A DNA stretch of 23,131 nt from Propionibacteriaceae bacterium UBA5174. GTDB taxonomy: Bacteria; Actinomycetota; Actinomycetes; Propionibacteriales; Propionibacteriaceae. A model generated the notes under the pieces. That model searched no databases. It was not told the origin of the DNA and was given only the letters and a program-made list of their open reading frames with translations. Location of the stretch: contig DHWU01000069.1 of NCBI GenBank assembly GCA_002413345.1, positions 1-23,131 of the forward strand, read 5' to 3'. Of this stretch, positions 14,944 through 22,385 are shown piece by piece. The position numbers and the translations under genes were made by a program. Position 1 is the first letter of the stretch. The number at the start of each line of letters is the position of its first letter.

Positions 14944-17799
14944 ATGAAGGTGTTCGCGAAACGTATGGTGATCCGTTGGATCCTCCAAGTCGGGCTGCCC
15001 ATCGCGGCGCTGCTGATCGCCATCAGCTTCTTTCCATTCGAGACCGAGCAGGCCAAGGGCATCGCGCAGGCCGTGGCCGTATTGCTCCCGATCGTCATTG
15101 AAGTCGCCATCCTGGCCCGCTGGAACCGTCAGCGTGCCGAGGAACAGGCCCGACACAAATTGAAGCTTCGCCTGCACCCTCTTGTTGACCAGCCGAACGC
15201 AGGATTGGATCCGAGCCTGGATGACCCGGCCTACCGCGTCACGACGTTCTGGGGACGTTCCGCACAGTTGAAGGACTTGTCGCAGGCGCGCCAGAACCGT
15301 CCGCACGGAGCCATGGTCGTCACTGGCGCAGCCTGGACAGGTAAGACGCGGCTGCTCACTGAGTGGGCGCTCGGGCTGCCCTCGGGCGTCATCGCCGGCT
15401 GGCTGCCAGCGAACAACGTGACCGACGTAGTCAATCAGGCCGTCGACCTTGGCACTCCAGTCGTGATTCTGGATCAGGGAAAAGATGCGCAGACCTTGGA
15501 GGCGCTGGCCGCCTTGGTAGGGTCAGAGGGTGCGGTGACTTTGGTGATCGAACGCCGCAACGCTGCTCATCTCATCGATCTCGCCCGCCAACAATCACCC
15601 GCCACCCGCCGGCTCATCGACAGTGCCCACGTCCTCAAAGTGTCTAGCCCCGGGACCCCTGCCGACTACGAGCATCGCTACGGTTCCATGGTCACCGCGT
15701 ATGCCCGCGCGGCAGGTAAGCGAGAACCGTCACTCCCTCCCCGGCCACCCCGTCAGTGGAGCGTAGAACCGGTCGGGATGATCGGTGCGCTGGCCATGTT
15801 GGAAGCCATTCAAGGGCGACGCGCACACGACTCGATGATCGGCTGGGGGCCCTTTGCCCGATTCTGGGATCGGTTGAGCACGCCATGGTTGAAGCAGGCG
15901 CCCGGTCAGAGATTCGGACTTCCCCCGCTGAGCGGTGATCAACTCGATGCCGCGATCTCGATCGCGCTCATCACCAATGGCCGCTGCCACAACGCGCTGG
16001 CTGCACTGCCGCTCTTTGAGGGCCTCACTGCGCATCAGGCAGAGCAACTTGTTCGTTGGGTGAGCGAGCTCAACTCGACCGATGACCCTGCTCAGATCAC
16101 ATTGCTAGCCGCGATCGCAGACAGCGAGGCCTGGACGCCAGACCTGCGCGAGGCTGTGGCAAACGCTCTGCGAACTCATGACCGCAAAGGTTTCGTGCTG
16201 TCGATTCGGCAATGCCTCGCGGCCGAGGAACTCATGCGTCAGCGCCCGGCACTCACCACGGCGCTGGTGCGAGCCGACTACGAATCAATACGGGCAACCT
16301 TGTTGGCTCTCATCACAGAAGAAACGAATCAAAGCGTCGACGGGCTCCTTGAGGGGCAGATCGAAATCGCGGCACTCTCTGGTGAGGAGGTGAAGCTTCT
16401 GCTGGCTGAATCGGCGTTGGCCAGGACACCTCACGCCCACGTCTCGCTGCTCCAACGACAATTCGACCTTCTCGTAACTGATGTGGACCCTAGCGAGCGT
16501 GCCGAACTTGCCATTGCTCTGGCGCGCCATTGTCGGACTCTGGGCCGCCACAAACAGGCCCTTACCGCCAGTAAGGAGGCTGTCGAGCTTTACCGAGGAC
16601 TCGTCAACACCCCCAACAACACCGACCAAACAACAATCACCGAACGCCTCGCCACCGCGCTCATCAACCTCAGGGCCGATCACGGCAACTTGGGCCAGCA
16701 CGATCTGGCCCTTACCGCCATTGATGAGGCTGTCGAGCTTTACCGAGAGCTCGTCAACACCCCCAACAACACCGACCAAACAACAATCACCGAACGCCTC
16801 GCCACCGCGCTCAACAGCCTCAGCGTCGCTCACGTCGGGTTGGGCCAGTACGATCTGGCCCTTACCGCCATTGATGAGGCTGTCGAGCTTTACCGAGGAC
16901 TTGTCAACACCCCCAACACCGACCAAACAGAAATCACCGAACGCCTTGCCGTCGGGCTCATCAACCTCAGCGCCGCTCACGGCAACTTGGGCCAGCACGA
17001 TCTGGCCCTTACCGCCATTGATGAGGCTGTCGAGCTTTACCGAGGACTCGTCAACACCCCCAACAACACCGACCAAACAAAAATCACCGAAAGCCTTGCC
17101 ACCGCGCTCATCAACCTCAGCGTCGATCACGGCAACTTGGGCCAGCACGATCTGGCCCTTACCGCCATTGATGAGGCTGTCGAGCTTTACCGAGGACTCG
17201 TCAACACCCCCAACACCGACCAAACAAAAATCACCGAAAGCCTTGCCACCGCGCTCATCAACCTCAGCGCCGCTCACGGCAACTTGGGCCAGCACGATCT
17301 GGCCCTTACCGCCATTGATGAGGCTGTCGAGCTTTACCGAGGACTTGTCAACACCCCCAACACCGACCAAACAGAAATCACCGAAAGCCTTGCCGTCGGG
17401 CTCATCAACCTCAGCGTCGCTCACGTCGGGTTGGGCCAGTACGATCTGGCTCTTACCGCCATTGATGAGGCTGTCGAGCTTTACCGAGGACTTGTCAACA
17501 CCCCCAACACCGACCAAACAGAAATCACCGAATACCTCGCTGGCGCGCTCACCAAGCTCGCGCGACTCCGCCGTCGACAGCACAGTGAAGTGGACCATGC
17601 CGACGCCCCAATAGCCTTGCTGATCGAGGCGGTTTCTCTTCTGAGAAAGCTTCGTGACGAGGCCGGCACGCCCATGTTGTCTTCCCAAATTAGGAAGACT
17701 GAGCAACTTCTCTACGAATGGCAGATGGCAGAGATGGAAGAGGCGGAGGCCCCAGACCGGGTACTGCAGTCGAGCCGCGATGCGGCCATCACCCTCTGA
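14944..17799 (+). CDS. Membrane-anchored STAND-type NTPase with TPR-like repeats
   Basis: The protein has 951 residues from the ATG at 14944; a longer frame starts at 14827. Two hydrophobic segments (about 12-32, LPIAALLIAISFF, and 40-62, AVAVLLPIVIEVAIL) anchor the N-terminus. An NTPase domain follows, with Walker A GAAWTGKT (residues 128-135) and Walker B TPVVILDQ around 170, then TLVIERRN like the sensor strand of STAND ATPases. Residues 205-520 are mostly helical. Residues 525-870 carry seven TPR-like units of 49-50 residues. STAND proteins act as ligand-triggered switches, often in phage defence or signalling. No separate effector domain is recognisable, so the N-terminal membrane part could be the effector. 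I prefer 14944 because its MKVFAKR start leads directly into the first helix. Confidence 0.85.
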   Translation: MKVFAKRMVIRWILQVGLPIAALLIAISFFPFETEQAKGIAQAVAVLLPIVIEVAILARWNRQRAEEQARHKLKLRLHPLVDQPNAGLDPSLDDPAYRVTTFWGRSAQLKDLSQARQNRPHGAMVVTGAAWTGKTRLLTEWALGLPSGVIAGWLPANNVTDVVNQAVDLGTPVVILDQGKDAQTLEALAALVGSEGAVTLVIERRNAAHLIDLARQQSPATRRLIDSAHVLKVSSPGTPADYEHRYGSMVTAYARAAGKREPSLPPRPPRQWSVEPVGMIGALAMLEAIQGRRAHDSMIGWGPFARFWDRLSTPWLKQAPGQRFGLPPLSGDQLDAAISIALITNGRCHNALAALPLFEGLTAHQAEQLVRWVSELNSTDDPAQITLLAAIADSEAWTPDLREAVANALRTHDRKGFVLSIRQCLAAEELMRQRPALTTALVRADYESIRATLLALITEETNQSVDGLLEGQIEIAALSGEEVKLLLAESALARTPHAHVSLLQRQFDLLVTDVDPSERAELAIALARHCRTLGRHKQALTASKEAVELYRGLVNTPNNTDQTTITERLATALINLRADHGNLGQHDLALTAIDEAVELYRELVNTPNNTDQTTITERLATALNSLSVAHVGLGQYDLALTAIDEAVELYRGLVNTPNTDQTEITERLAVGLINLSAAHGNLGQHDLALTAIDEAVELYRGLVNTPNNTDQTKITESLATALINLSVDHGNLGQHDLALTAIDEAVELYRGLVNTPNTDQTKITESLATALINLSAAHGNLGQHDLALTAIDEAVELYRGLVNTPNTDQTEITESLAVGLINLSVAHVGLGQYDLALTAIDEAVELYRGLVNTPNTDQTEITEYLAGALTKLARLRRRQHSEVDHADAPIALLIEAVSLLRKLRDEAGTPMLSSQIRKTEQLLYEWQMAEMEEAEAPDRVLQSSRDAAITL
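16518..17560 (+). repeat. Seven near-identical tandem TPR-coding repeats
   Basis: The marker TGTCGAGCTT recurs at 16581, 16731, 16881, 17028, 17178, 17325 and 17472, giving units of 150 or 147 bases. The three-base difference is one AAC codon (NTPNNTDQ versus NTPNTDQ). Units 2-7 are almost identical at the nucleotide level, including silent positions, which indicates recent duplication or gene conversion. Edges are approximate. The repetitive composition leaves long open frames on the other strand and in the +1 frame; these are artefacts. Confidence 0.9.
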
Positions 17800-18115
17800 G
17801 ATTCCAAAATTGGTCACAGATTGAGCGCTTGTGGACGAAAGCCTGGCCTGGATCTCAAGGAGTGCGCCTTGGCTGAGGTCACAGCCCACCCCAGGGTCGA
17901 ATGGGCTGACTCGAAAGATCAACGTTGAGACGGTGGCCCAAGCATTTCAGCACAAGCCCGCGACTACAGCGACCCGTTCACCTTCGATCGCGTCCAGTAC
18001 GACGGCGAGGTGCAGGCGGCGATCCAAGCGCTAGCAGACAATGCCCGCTGAAGATCGGGTGGCACTGTTCGGCAGCGTCCCCAGCATCCACTAGCAGTAC
18101 GACGATCCGCGTTGA
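17800..18115. other. Intergenic region with a possible gene fragment
   Basis: This lies between the STAND gene and a convergent hypothetical gene. The 60-100-codon frames crossing it look like shadows. One open stretch (17929-18051) reads like a real C-terminus and is listed separately. No repeat or RNA gene was found. Confidence 0.4.
17929..18051 (+). pseudogene. Possible C-terminal gene fragment, 40 codons, no start
   Basis: Between a TGA at 17926 and a TGA at 18049 the frame reads DGGPSISAQARDYSDPFTF, then DRVQYDGEVQAAIQALADNAR. The second half has the balanced, amphipathic composition of a real helix, unlike other frames nearby, but no start codon with a ribosome site precedes it. It may be the tail of a decayed gene left by rearrangement next to the STAND locus. 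Confidence 0.3.
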
Positions 18116-18499
18116 CTACTCCAAGCCCTCCAGGCCTGGGCAACCTCGATCGGTGAGCCACCGGCGCAGCCGCTGGTCGTCTGCAAGTTTGCGGTCGCCG
18201 ACTGCGTCCGCTGGACGAAGCCAGCCACCGCTGAGGTAGGAAACGCTGGCCAGCGGCTGTCGATCATGCAGCAGCACGAATGTCAGGGCCGCGGGCATCA
18301 TCAGCGCTACGTCGGGATCGCCGTATTCCTCCAGTTCAAGGCAGTCTGCGAAGTCCATGATCTCGGGTTGGTCGCGGACGGTGAATAACGCGGGAGTCGC
18401 CTTACGGTGTTTGGGGTCGTAAGCGTTTCCCGCGACGACCACGAGCGAGGTGGCCAGCGGCAATTGGTCGCGCCAGGCCCTGAGCCACTGCGTCTGCAT
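18116..18499 (-). CDS. Hypothetical protein, 127 residues
   Basis: The translation begins MQTQWLRAWRDQLPLATSLVVVAG and contains AYDPKHRKATPALFTV and DFADCLELEEYGDPDVALMMPAALTFVLLHD. The alternating hydrophobic strands and acidic middle suggest a small alpha/beta domain. I do not recognise the family. The ATG at 18499 has only a weak GAGA upstream. It is convergent with the STAND gene and lies inside the segment bracketed by the two REP-like hairpins. Confidence 0.6.
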   Translation of the reverse strand: MQTQWLRAWRDQLPLATSLVVVAGNAYDPKHRKATPALFTVRDQPEIMDFADCLELEEYGDPDVALMMPAALTFVLLHDRQPLASVSYLSGGWLRPADAVGDRKLADDQRLRRWLTDRGCPGLEGLE

Positions 18500-18631
18500 T
18501 CTGAAAGTATCTCGCTATTCGCTCACCAGAAATATGCGCTGGCAAGGCTTGCGCCTTCTTGGGTCTGTGGGCGGATTGCTCGGCGTCGCTTTGCCGTTGC
18601 CTTCGGTGGGCCTCTCGGCATCGGCAACCGG

Positions 18632-18680
18632 ATTGGGGACGGTTCCTTTAACCGCTGCGCATAAAGGAACCGTCCCCGAT
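18632..18680. repeat. REP-like hairpin, copy 2
   Basis: The arms at 18632-18650 and 18662-18680 pair over 19 positions with one G-T mismatch around loop ACCGCTGCGCA. It matches copy 1 at 14714-14760 almost base for base, and the asymmetric loop shows that both have the same orientation. It lies between a minus-strand and a plus-strand gene. Short GATTCGCG-type direct repeats follow it (18678-18700). Confidence 0.85.
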
Positions 18681-18771
18681 TCGCGACCCGATTCGCGATT
18701 CGCCCTCTTGATTGCTGGTCTCCAAGCGCCGACGATGGCAATTGGCACACGTACTAGCAGAGAGGCCCACC

Positions 18772-19053
18772 GTGTCCTACCAGGCATACCTTGACGCGAT
18801 CGAGAAGAAGACCGGACGCACGCCGCAACAACTCCTCGACGAGGCAGCGACCCGGGGGTTCGGGCCCACCACAAAGGCTGCTGAGTTCGTCGCGTGGCTC
18901 GCCGACGACTACGGGGTGGGACGCGGCCACGCGATGGCGCTCTATGGGGTGCTCAAGAACGGCCCCGCCGTGCCGACCAAGCATGTTGGCTCAACTGGCA
19001 GCCACCGAGATGAAGCCCTTGAACTCAGGCTGGACGGCATCGCGGCGCGATAG
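18772..19053 (+). CDS. DUF4287-family small protein
   Basis: This 93-residue protein starts at GTG 18772 with AGAGAGG six bases upstream; the longer TTG frame from 18712 lacks such a site. The sequence YQAYLDAIEKKTGRTPQQLLDEAATRGF followed by KAAEFVAWLADDYGVGRGHAMALYGVLKNG matches the DUF4287 domain, an all-helical domain found in small cytoplasmic proteins of unknown role. The last 25 residues are variable. It follows REP copy 2 directly and is convergent with abiEii, separated by 65 bases. Confidence 0.85.
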   Translation: MSYQAYLDAIEKKTGRTPQQLLDEAATRGFGPTTKAAEFVAWLADDYGVGRGHAMALYGVLKNGPAVPTKHVGSTGSHRDEALELRLDGIAAR

Positions 19054-19118
19054 CGTCCAGCGGGCCTGTTCGGTTTGGGCCGAGGGTTTCGAACATAGTG
19101 GCGCATCATGGTGTGATC

Positions 19119-19898
19119 TCATTGATCGACTGCTGCCAGGACCGTCTCGGTGACTAGCGTTGCTGCCGCCTCGATGTCGTAACCGTCAGGCCACTCGGTG
19201 ACCAGGGGGTCGAGGTCGATCCGAAATGTTCGGTCAGCGCGTTTGGCTTCAAGGTTGGCGATGGCGAGTCTTGCGGTGTACCCGGCGGGCCGGTACGGAC
19301 CGAATGCGTCGATGATCGAGCCCGGGTCGAGTTCCAGTTGGGTCAGCGAGAGCCACAGGTCGAAGAGGTCTCGCCCCTTCTTGCGCTGGTAGAGGGCGCG
19401 GAGCTTGGTGGCGCTCATCTCGATCGGATCGAACATGGCGACCTCGGCGTCCCCGTTCCACCACGGCGATTGGACGGCAAATGGCTGGTGAATGATCGGG
19501 CGGGCCGGTGATCGTTCATGGGTATTGACCTCGATCTTGATCCGGATCGGGACACCACCGTTGGCTGTCGTCGACCAGTACACCTTGGGATGCTCGCTCA
19601 TCTTGGTCTTCACCGAGAATCCAAGATCGTCGCCAAGAGAAGTGAGGGCTCCGGTGAGAGGGCCGATACCGCCAGCGGTGGAGCGGACGTAGTCGAGGTC
19701 TTCGCTGTACCGCAGCGCCTGGTCGAGGTGGAGCTTGTGAAGGGCAGTACCGCCCCGGAAGACCAGTTCTTCGCCGAGGTACGGGTGGTGGGCGATCTCG
19801 CAGATGGCGCGGGAAAGCAGCAGGTCTTGTTCGACCTGTTCGGAAGTGCGCCACGGGTGAGTGAGGCCCCAGGCAGCTATTGCGTTGGATTCGATCAC
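19119..19898 (-). CDS. abiEii: AbiEii-type nucleotidyltransferase toxin
   Basis: This 259-residue protein is the toxin of an AbiE type IV toxin-antitoxin/abortive-infection system. It has the DUF1814 nucleotidyltransferase pattern: FRGGTALHKLHL (the GG and S/T loop) near residue 50, YSEDLDYV with the two metal-binding Asp/Glu positions, RIKIEVN for the third acidic strand, then KLRALYQRKKGRDLFDLW. Characterised members add nucleotides, in some cases to tRNA 3' ends, blocking translation. I chose the GTG at 19898 (VIESNAIAAW) because GGAG lies eight bases upstream and it overlaps the abiEi stop by four bases (GTGA). A longer frame starts at 19937 inside abiEi. Confidence 0.9.
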   Translation of the reverse strand: MIESNAIAAWGLTHPWRTSEQVEQDLLLSRAICEIAHHPYLGEELVFRGGTALHKLHLDQALRYSEDLDYVRSTAGGIGPLTGALTSLGDDLGFSVKTKMSEHPKVYWSTTANGGVPIRIKIEVNTHERSPARPIIHQPFAVQSPWWNGDAEVAMFDPIEMSATKLRALYQRKKGRDLFDLWLSLTQLELDPGSIIDAFGPYRPAGYTARLAIANLEAKRADRTFRIDLDPLVTEWPDGYDIEAAATLVTETVLAAVDQ

Positions 19899-20710
19899 GC
19901 TTCGATCTCCACAGCGGTGTTGATTCGGACGTTCCAACGTTCACTGCGGCGGCCTCGAGCTGGGCTTAGTGAATCGAGCAAGGATGGGGTGGGCGTGGCT
20001 GATGTGACTGCCCGCTGCAATTCGTCAAGGCCATCGATCTGGGTGAACTCCTCAAGTATCCAGCCGAGTCGACGTCCGACCGCAGGCGGAAAGTGGGAGG
20101 CGAGTGCTGTCACCTTCGACACCTCCAGTCCAGCTTGATCTGCTAGTTCGACGACCACCGTGGCAACATTGTCTAGCCCGCCTCCGACAATCAGGTCGGC
20201 AGCTAGATCGAGCGCGGTAACTTCCGGGGTTGAGACCTGAACCGGACCTGACTTGGCCAGGTGTGAGGTCGTTGGGAAGGTGCCCGCATTGGTGCGAGTG
20301 TGGAACTGCAGCCGGACCCGTCCCACCTCTCGGTTGCGCACCAGGTGGGACGCAGCAACCTGAGCGACCTGCGGTGCCTGGTGGGTGGCGCCAAACAGTG
20401 CTGCGGCGCTGAGCCAGCCGAGATAGTAGGTCGCACCAAGGTGGCGCATGAGGGCGTCGATGAACTCGGTTGCGGGTGGGCCGCCCCATCCTCGGTACTC
20501 CGGCGGTACGGGCACCCACAAACCCCGTGCGGGCGTAACCCATTCGGTACGGCGGATCGCGGACGCCAGTCGCTGGGACACCTGTGAGGCTGGCGATCCA
20601 AGCATGTTGGCGACTTCTGCGGTAGTCAGCGCGCTGATCCCACGCGACAGCGCCCAGTCTGCCGCCAGGGGGGCGCGGATTTGCTGGTTGGCGGAATCAG
20701 TGATTGCCAT
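19895..20710 (-). CDS. abiEi: AbiEi-type antitoxin and transcriptional regulator
   Basis: This 271-residue partner of AbiEii has an N-terminal winged-helix region (residues 10-65: GISALTTAEVANMLGSPASQVSQRLASAIRRTEWV, GLWVPVP) and the AbiEi C-terminal domain with YYLGWLSAAALFGATHQAPQV and VQVSTPEVTALDLAADL. AbiEi proteins repress their own promoter by binding inverted repeats and counter the toxin without stable contact. The ATG at 20710 was chosen; the longer frame from 20800 would run through the promoter. The C-terminal 60 residues carry the usual helical extension. The adjacent inverted repeat at 20718-20740 is the likely operator. Confidence 0.9.
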   Translation of the reverse strand: MAITDSANQQIRAPLAADWALSRGISALTTAEVANMLGSPASQVSQRLASAIRRTEWVTPARGLWVPVPPEYRGWGGPPATEFIDALMRHLGATYYLGWLSAAALFGATHQAPQVAQVAASHLVRNREVGRVRLQFHTRTNAGTFPTTSHLAKSGPVQVSTPEVTALDLAADLIVGGGLDNVATVVVELADQAGLEVSKVTALASHFPPAVGRRLGWILEEFTQIDGLDELQRAVTSATPTPSLLDSLSPARGRRSERWNVRINTAVEIEA

Positions 20711-20717
20711 GTGATCT

Positions 20718-20746
20718 ATTCTCAGTGTTTCAATGAGAATGTGCAA
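20718..20746 (-). promoter_or_regulatory. AbiE promoter with overlapping operator
   Basis: On the minus strand, TTGCAC (20741-20746) and GAGAAT (20718-20723) are 17 bases apart and form a plausible promoter. A 7-bp inverted repeat ATTCTCA/TGAGAAT (20718-20740) covers the spacer and the -10 box. A smaller one, TGTGC/GCACA (20740-20755), flanks it. AbiEi binding to such paired repeats fits known AbiE autoregulation. Confidence 0.55.
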
Positions 20747-20849
20747 GATGGCACACCGTCTGGCCAGGGATGGGATCACGCCCAACAGTTGGGTGTTCAA
20801 GAGCGACTCAGGCCAGCGGAAACCGTTTCAAAGCGCTGAATGTGACAGA

Positions 20850-21344
20850 TCAGGACGACTCCGGGCGCGCGTCGGGATGGTCGGTGCGCAATCCGTACTT
20901 CTCCAGGACGAACCGCCAGAACAAGGGCAACACCTCATCAACGGGTCGGGCGATGTGCTCAGTCAAGCCACTGGTGGCGATGTGGTCGATGCTCACCTCA
21001 CCTGGAGCTGGCGGGTACATCGAGATGGCCGATCGAACGATGATGACATCGATCGGCGGCGCACTGGCCGGAGAGGTGGTGACAACAAGGTCGCGTAGCG
21101 ATGTGGTGGCCGCCAGACGGTCCGCCATCTGATTCTCGATCACCGACTCAATGACCGCCAGCATTGGTGCGAGCTGAGGGATCTGCTCAACCAACTCTCG
21201 ATATTCGGTTGCGAGGTCTGCCCACGGCCGCCTCAGAAAGGGCCGCTCCCAACCTCCGATTAGTCGCATGGCAGCATCGTTGCAGGGTGCACTTGCCTTG
21301 GGTCGGAATTCGGTCGCTTTTGGGGCGATGAGCATCGCCTTCAC
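20850..21344 (-). CDS. Hypothetical protein with Nudix-derived N-terminal piece
   Basis: The 164-residue frame starts at GTG 21344 with KAMLIAPKATEFRPK and contains RLIGGWERP near residue 30. The first piece and the RLIGG block are the same as in the Nudix gene just upstream (VKAMLIAPNAAN, RLIGGNVELGE), and the DNA matches at 27 of 30 positions there. After RLIGG the sequence is unrelated to Nudix: the catalytic box is absent, and a helical segment (YRELVEQIPQLAPMLAVIESVIE) and a short alpha/beta region follow. It may be a chimera, or a shorter gene starting at ATG 21269 (MRLIGGWERPF). The family of the main body is not recognised. Confidence 0.6.
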   Translation of the reverse strand: MKAMLIAPKATEFRPKASAPCNDAAMRLIGGWERPFLRRPWADLATEYRELVEQIPQLAPMLAVIESVIENQMADRLAATTSLRDLVVTTSPASAPPIDVIIVRSAISMYPPAPGEVSIDHIATSGLTEHIARPVDEVLPLFWRFVLEKYGLRTDHPDARPESS

Positions 21345-21449
21345 CCAAATGGCGGGGCGGTGGGTGTATTTCGGGTATGGGTTGAAGGTGCGTCCGACAG
21401 TCCTGAGGGCGAATGGGTGGGAGTCAGGGATTCGACTATCTGCTGGCCG

Positions 21450-21929
21450 CTACCGCAGAGTCGCTGGGCTCTCATCAGGCTTGTTGGCCAGGTTGCGAAC
21501 CCAAGCATCAATCGGCATGGGGAACAGCGGCACAGTTTCGCCGTCGCCACTGATCGAACGCCACACCACTGGCAGCGTGCTTCCGTCGTCTTCGGTGAGG
21601 GTTGCTCCGGATTCGGCCGGTGCGGGGTCTAGGCGTCCGGAGTAGATGAAGACGATCTCGTGACCGACAACCCCGTTCATCTCGAAGATGTTTTCGATGG
21701 TGGTGAGAAAGGTGAGATCGACGATCTCGGCGCCGAGCTCTTCATTCACCTCGCGGCGGATCGTGTCGCGATGTGACTCGCCAAGCTCCACGTTGCCGCC
21801 GATCAGGCGGTGGTAGCCAGCGGGGTTTTCGGCAGTCGGCGCCGCCACACTCACGGCGTGGGCAGTGTTGGCGGCATTGGGGGCGATGAGCATGGCTTTC
21901 ACCCGAATGATGGAGCGATCGACGGTCAC
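21450..21929 (-). CDS. Nudix hydrolase
   Basis: This 159-residue protein carries a complete Nudix box, GGNVELGESHRDTIRREVNEELG, with the G-x5-E-x7-R-E-x2-E-E-x-G spacing, so the metal-binding glutamates are present. Nudix enzymes cleave nucleoside diphosphates linked to another group; the substrate cannot be read here. The strands IIRVKAMLIAP and GYHRLIGG before the box and HEIVFIYSGRL after it fit the fold. The GTG at 21929 (VTVDRSIIRVK) is preferred over the ATG at 21986 because the family starts close to the first strand; AAGTAGG lies about nine bases upstream. It is on the same strand as the chimeric ORF downstream. Confidence 0.88.
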   Translation of the reverse strand: MTVDRSIIRVKAMLIAPNAANTAHAVSVAAPTAENPAGYHRLIGGNVELGESHRDTIRREVNEELGAEIVDLTFLTTIENIFEMNGVVGHEIVFIYSGRLDPAPAESGATLTEDDGSTLPVVWRSISGDGETVPLFPMPIDAWVRNLANKPDESPATLR

Positions 21930-22060
21930 CCCGGCAAGCCTACTTGCCTTCAGGTGTGGCTGATTCAGCCGCGCTGAGTCTCGCACCGCAAGAGCAATTC
22001 CTGGTGTTTCATATCGGGAATACGCTGCGCGTCGTGCCGAGGGCGGGAACCCGCTTTCAG

Positions 22061-22186
22061 ATGGCCGGGTTTTCGGAGTTGGGGCGGTTTGGGGAGGCGT
22101 TGGGGCCGGCTGAGGAGGCTGTCGGTTTGTTTCGGGGGTTGGCTGATCCGGTTACCGGCAACCCCGAACGCTACGGCAGTAGGCTC
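22061..22186 (+). pseudogene. Single decayed TPR unit
   Basis: The frame reads MAGFSELGRFGEALGPAEEA, then VGLFRGLADPVTGNPERYGSRL. The pattern LG-x3-EAL-x3-EEAV-x-L-x-R-x-LA, then NP-x2-Y-x3-L, is the classical repeat of actinobacterial STAND/TPR proteins and is analogous to LGQHDLALTAIDEAVELYRGL in the gene at 14944. Sequence before and after it does not continue the repeat, so it is a leftover piece of a second TPR gene rather than part of the intact one; its sequence differs clearly from that array. Confidence 0.55.
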
Positions 22187-22372
22187 CGGGCGTGCCCGCG
22201 GCTGGTGTATGAACTTTTGCTCGCAATCGAGGATCAACAGGAACCACCAGCAAGTTGACGCGTCCGATGCGGGGTACCTGACCTGCCAGCCCGGCCGCCG
22301 AATCGGCAGCACGCAGCTTCAAACGCTGGTGCTGAAGGCTCACCGGGGGAGTAGGCGTCCCGCTGCGGCCGG

Positions 22373-22378
22373 TACGCT
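22373..22378 (+). promoter_or_regulatory. Possible -10 box of a leaderless transcript
   Basis: TACGCT fits the actinobacterial TANNNT -10 pattern and ends seven bases before the ATG at 22386. No Shine-Dalgarno lies in between (the spacer is CACCCCC), so the mRNA probably starts at or next to the ATG. Confidence 0.4.
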
Positions 22379-22385
22379 CACCCCC

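Larger units (their letters stand above)
21930..22385. other. Intergenic region holding a decayed TPR fragment
   Basis: No intact gene is seen between the Nudix gene and the small gene at 22386. The plus-strand frame 21944-22258 contains one TPR-like unit, listed separately. The rest is without recognisable coding or structural signal. Confidence 0.4.

Noticed and set aside
16481..17614. 377-codon plus-strand frame within the STAND gene
   Set aside because: It is a shifted frame of the same repeat array. The product is Pro/Ser/Thr-rich and repetitive, with no start signal.
16285..17922. 545-codon open frame on the minus strand across the TPR array
   Set aside because: It exists because the repeat unit has no stop in that frame and is copied seven times. 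Its product repeats the same low-information pattern, and the sense strand has the clear Walker A and TPR motifs.
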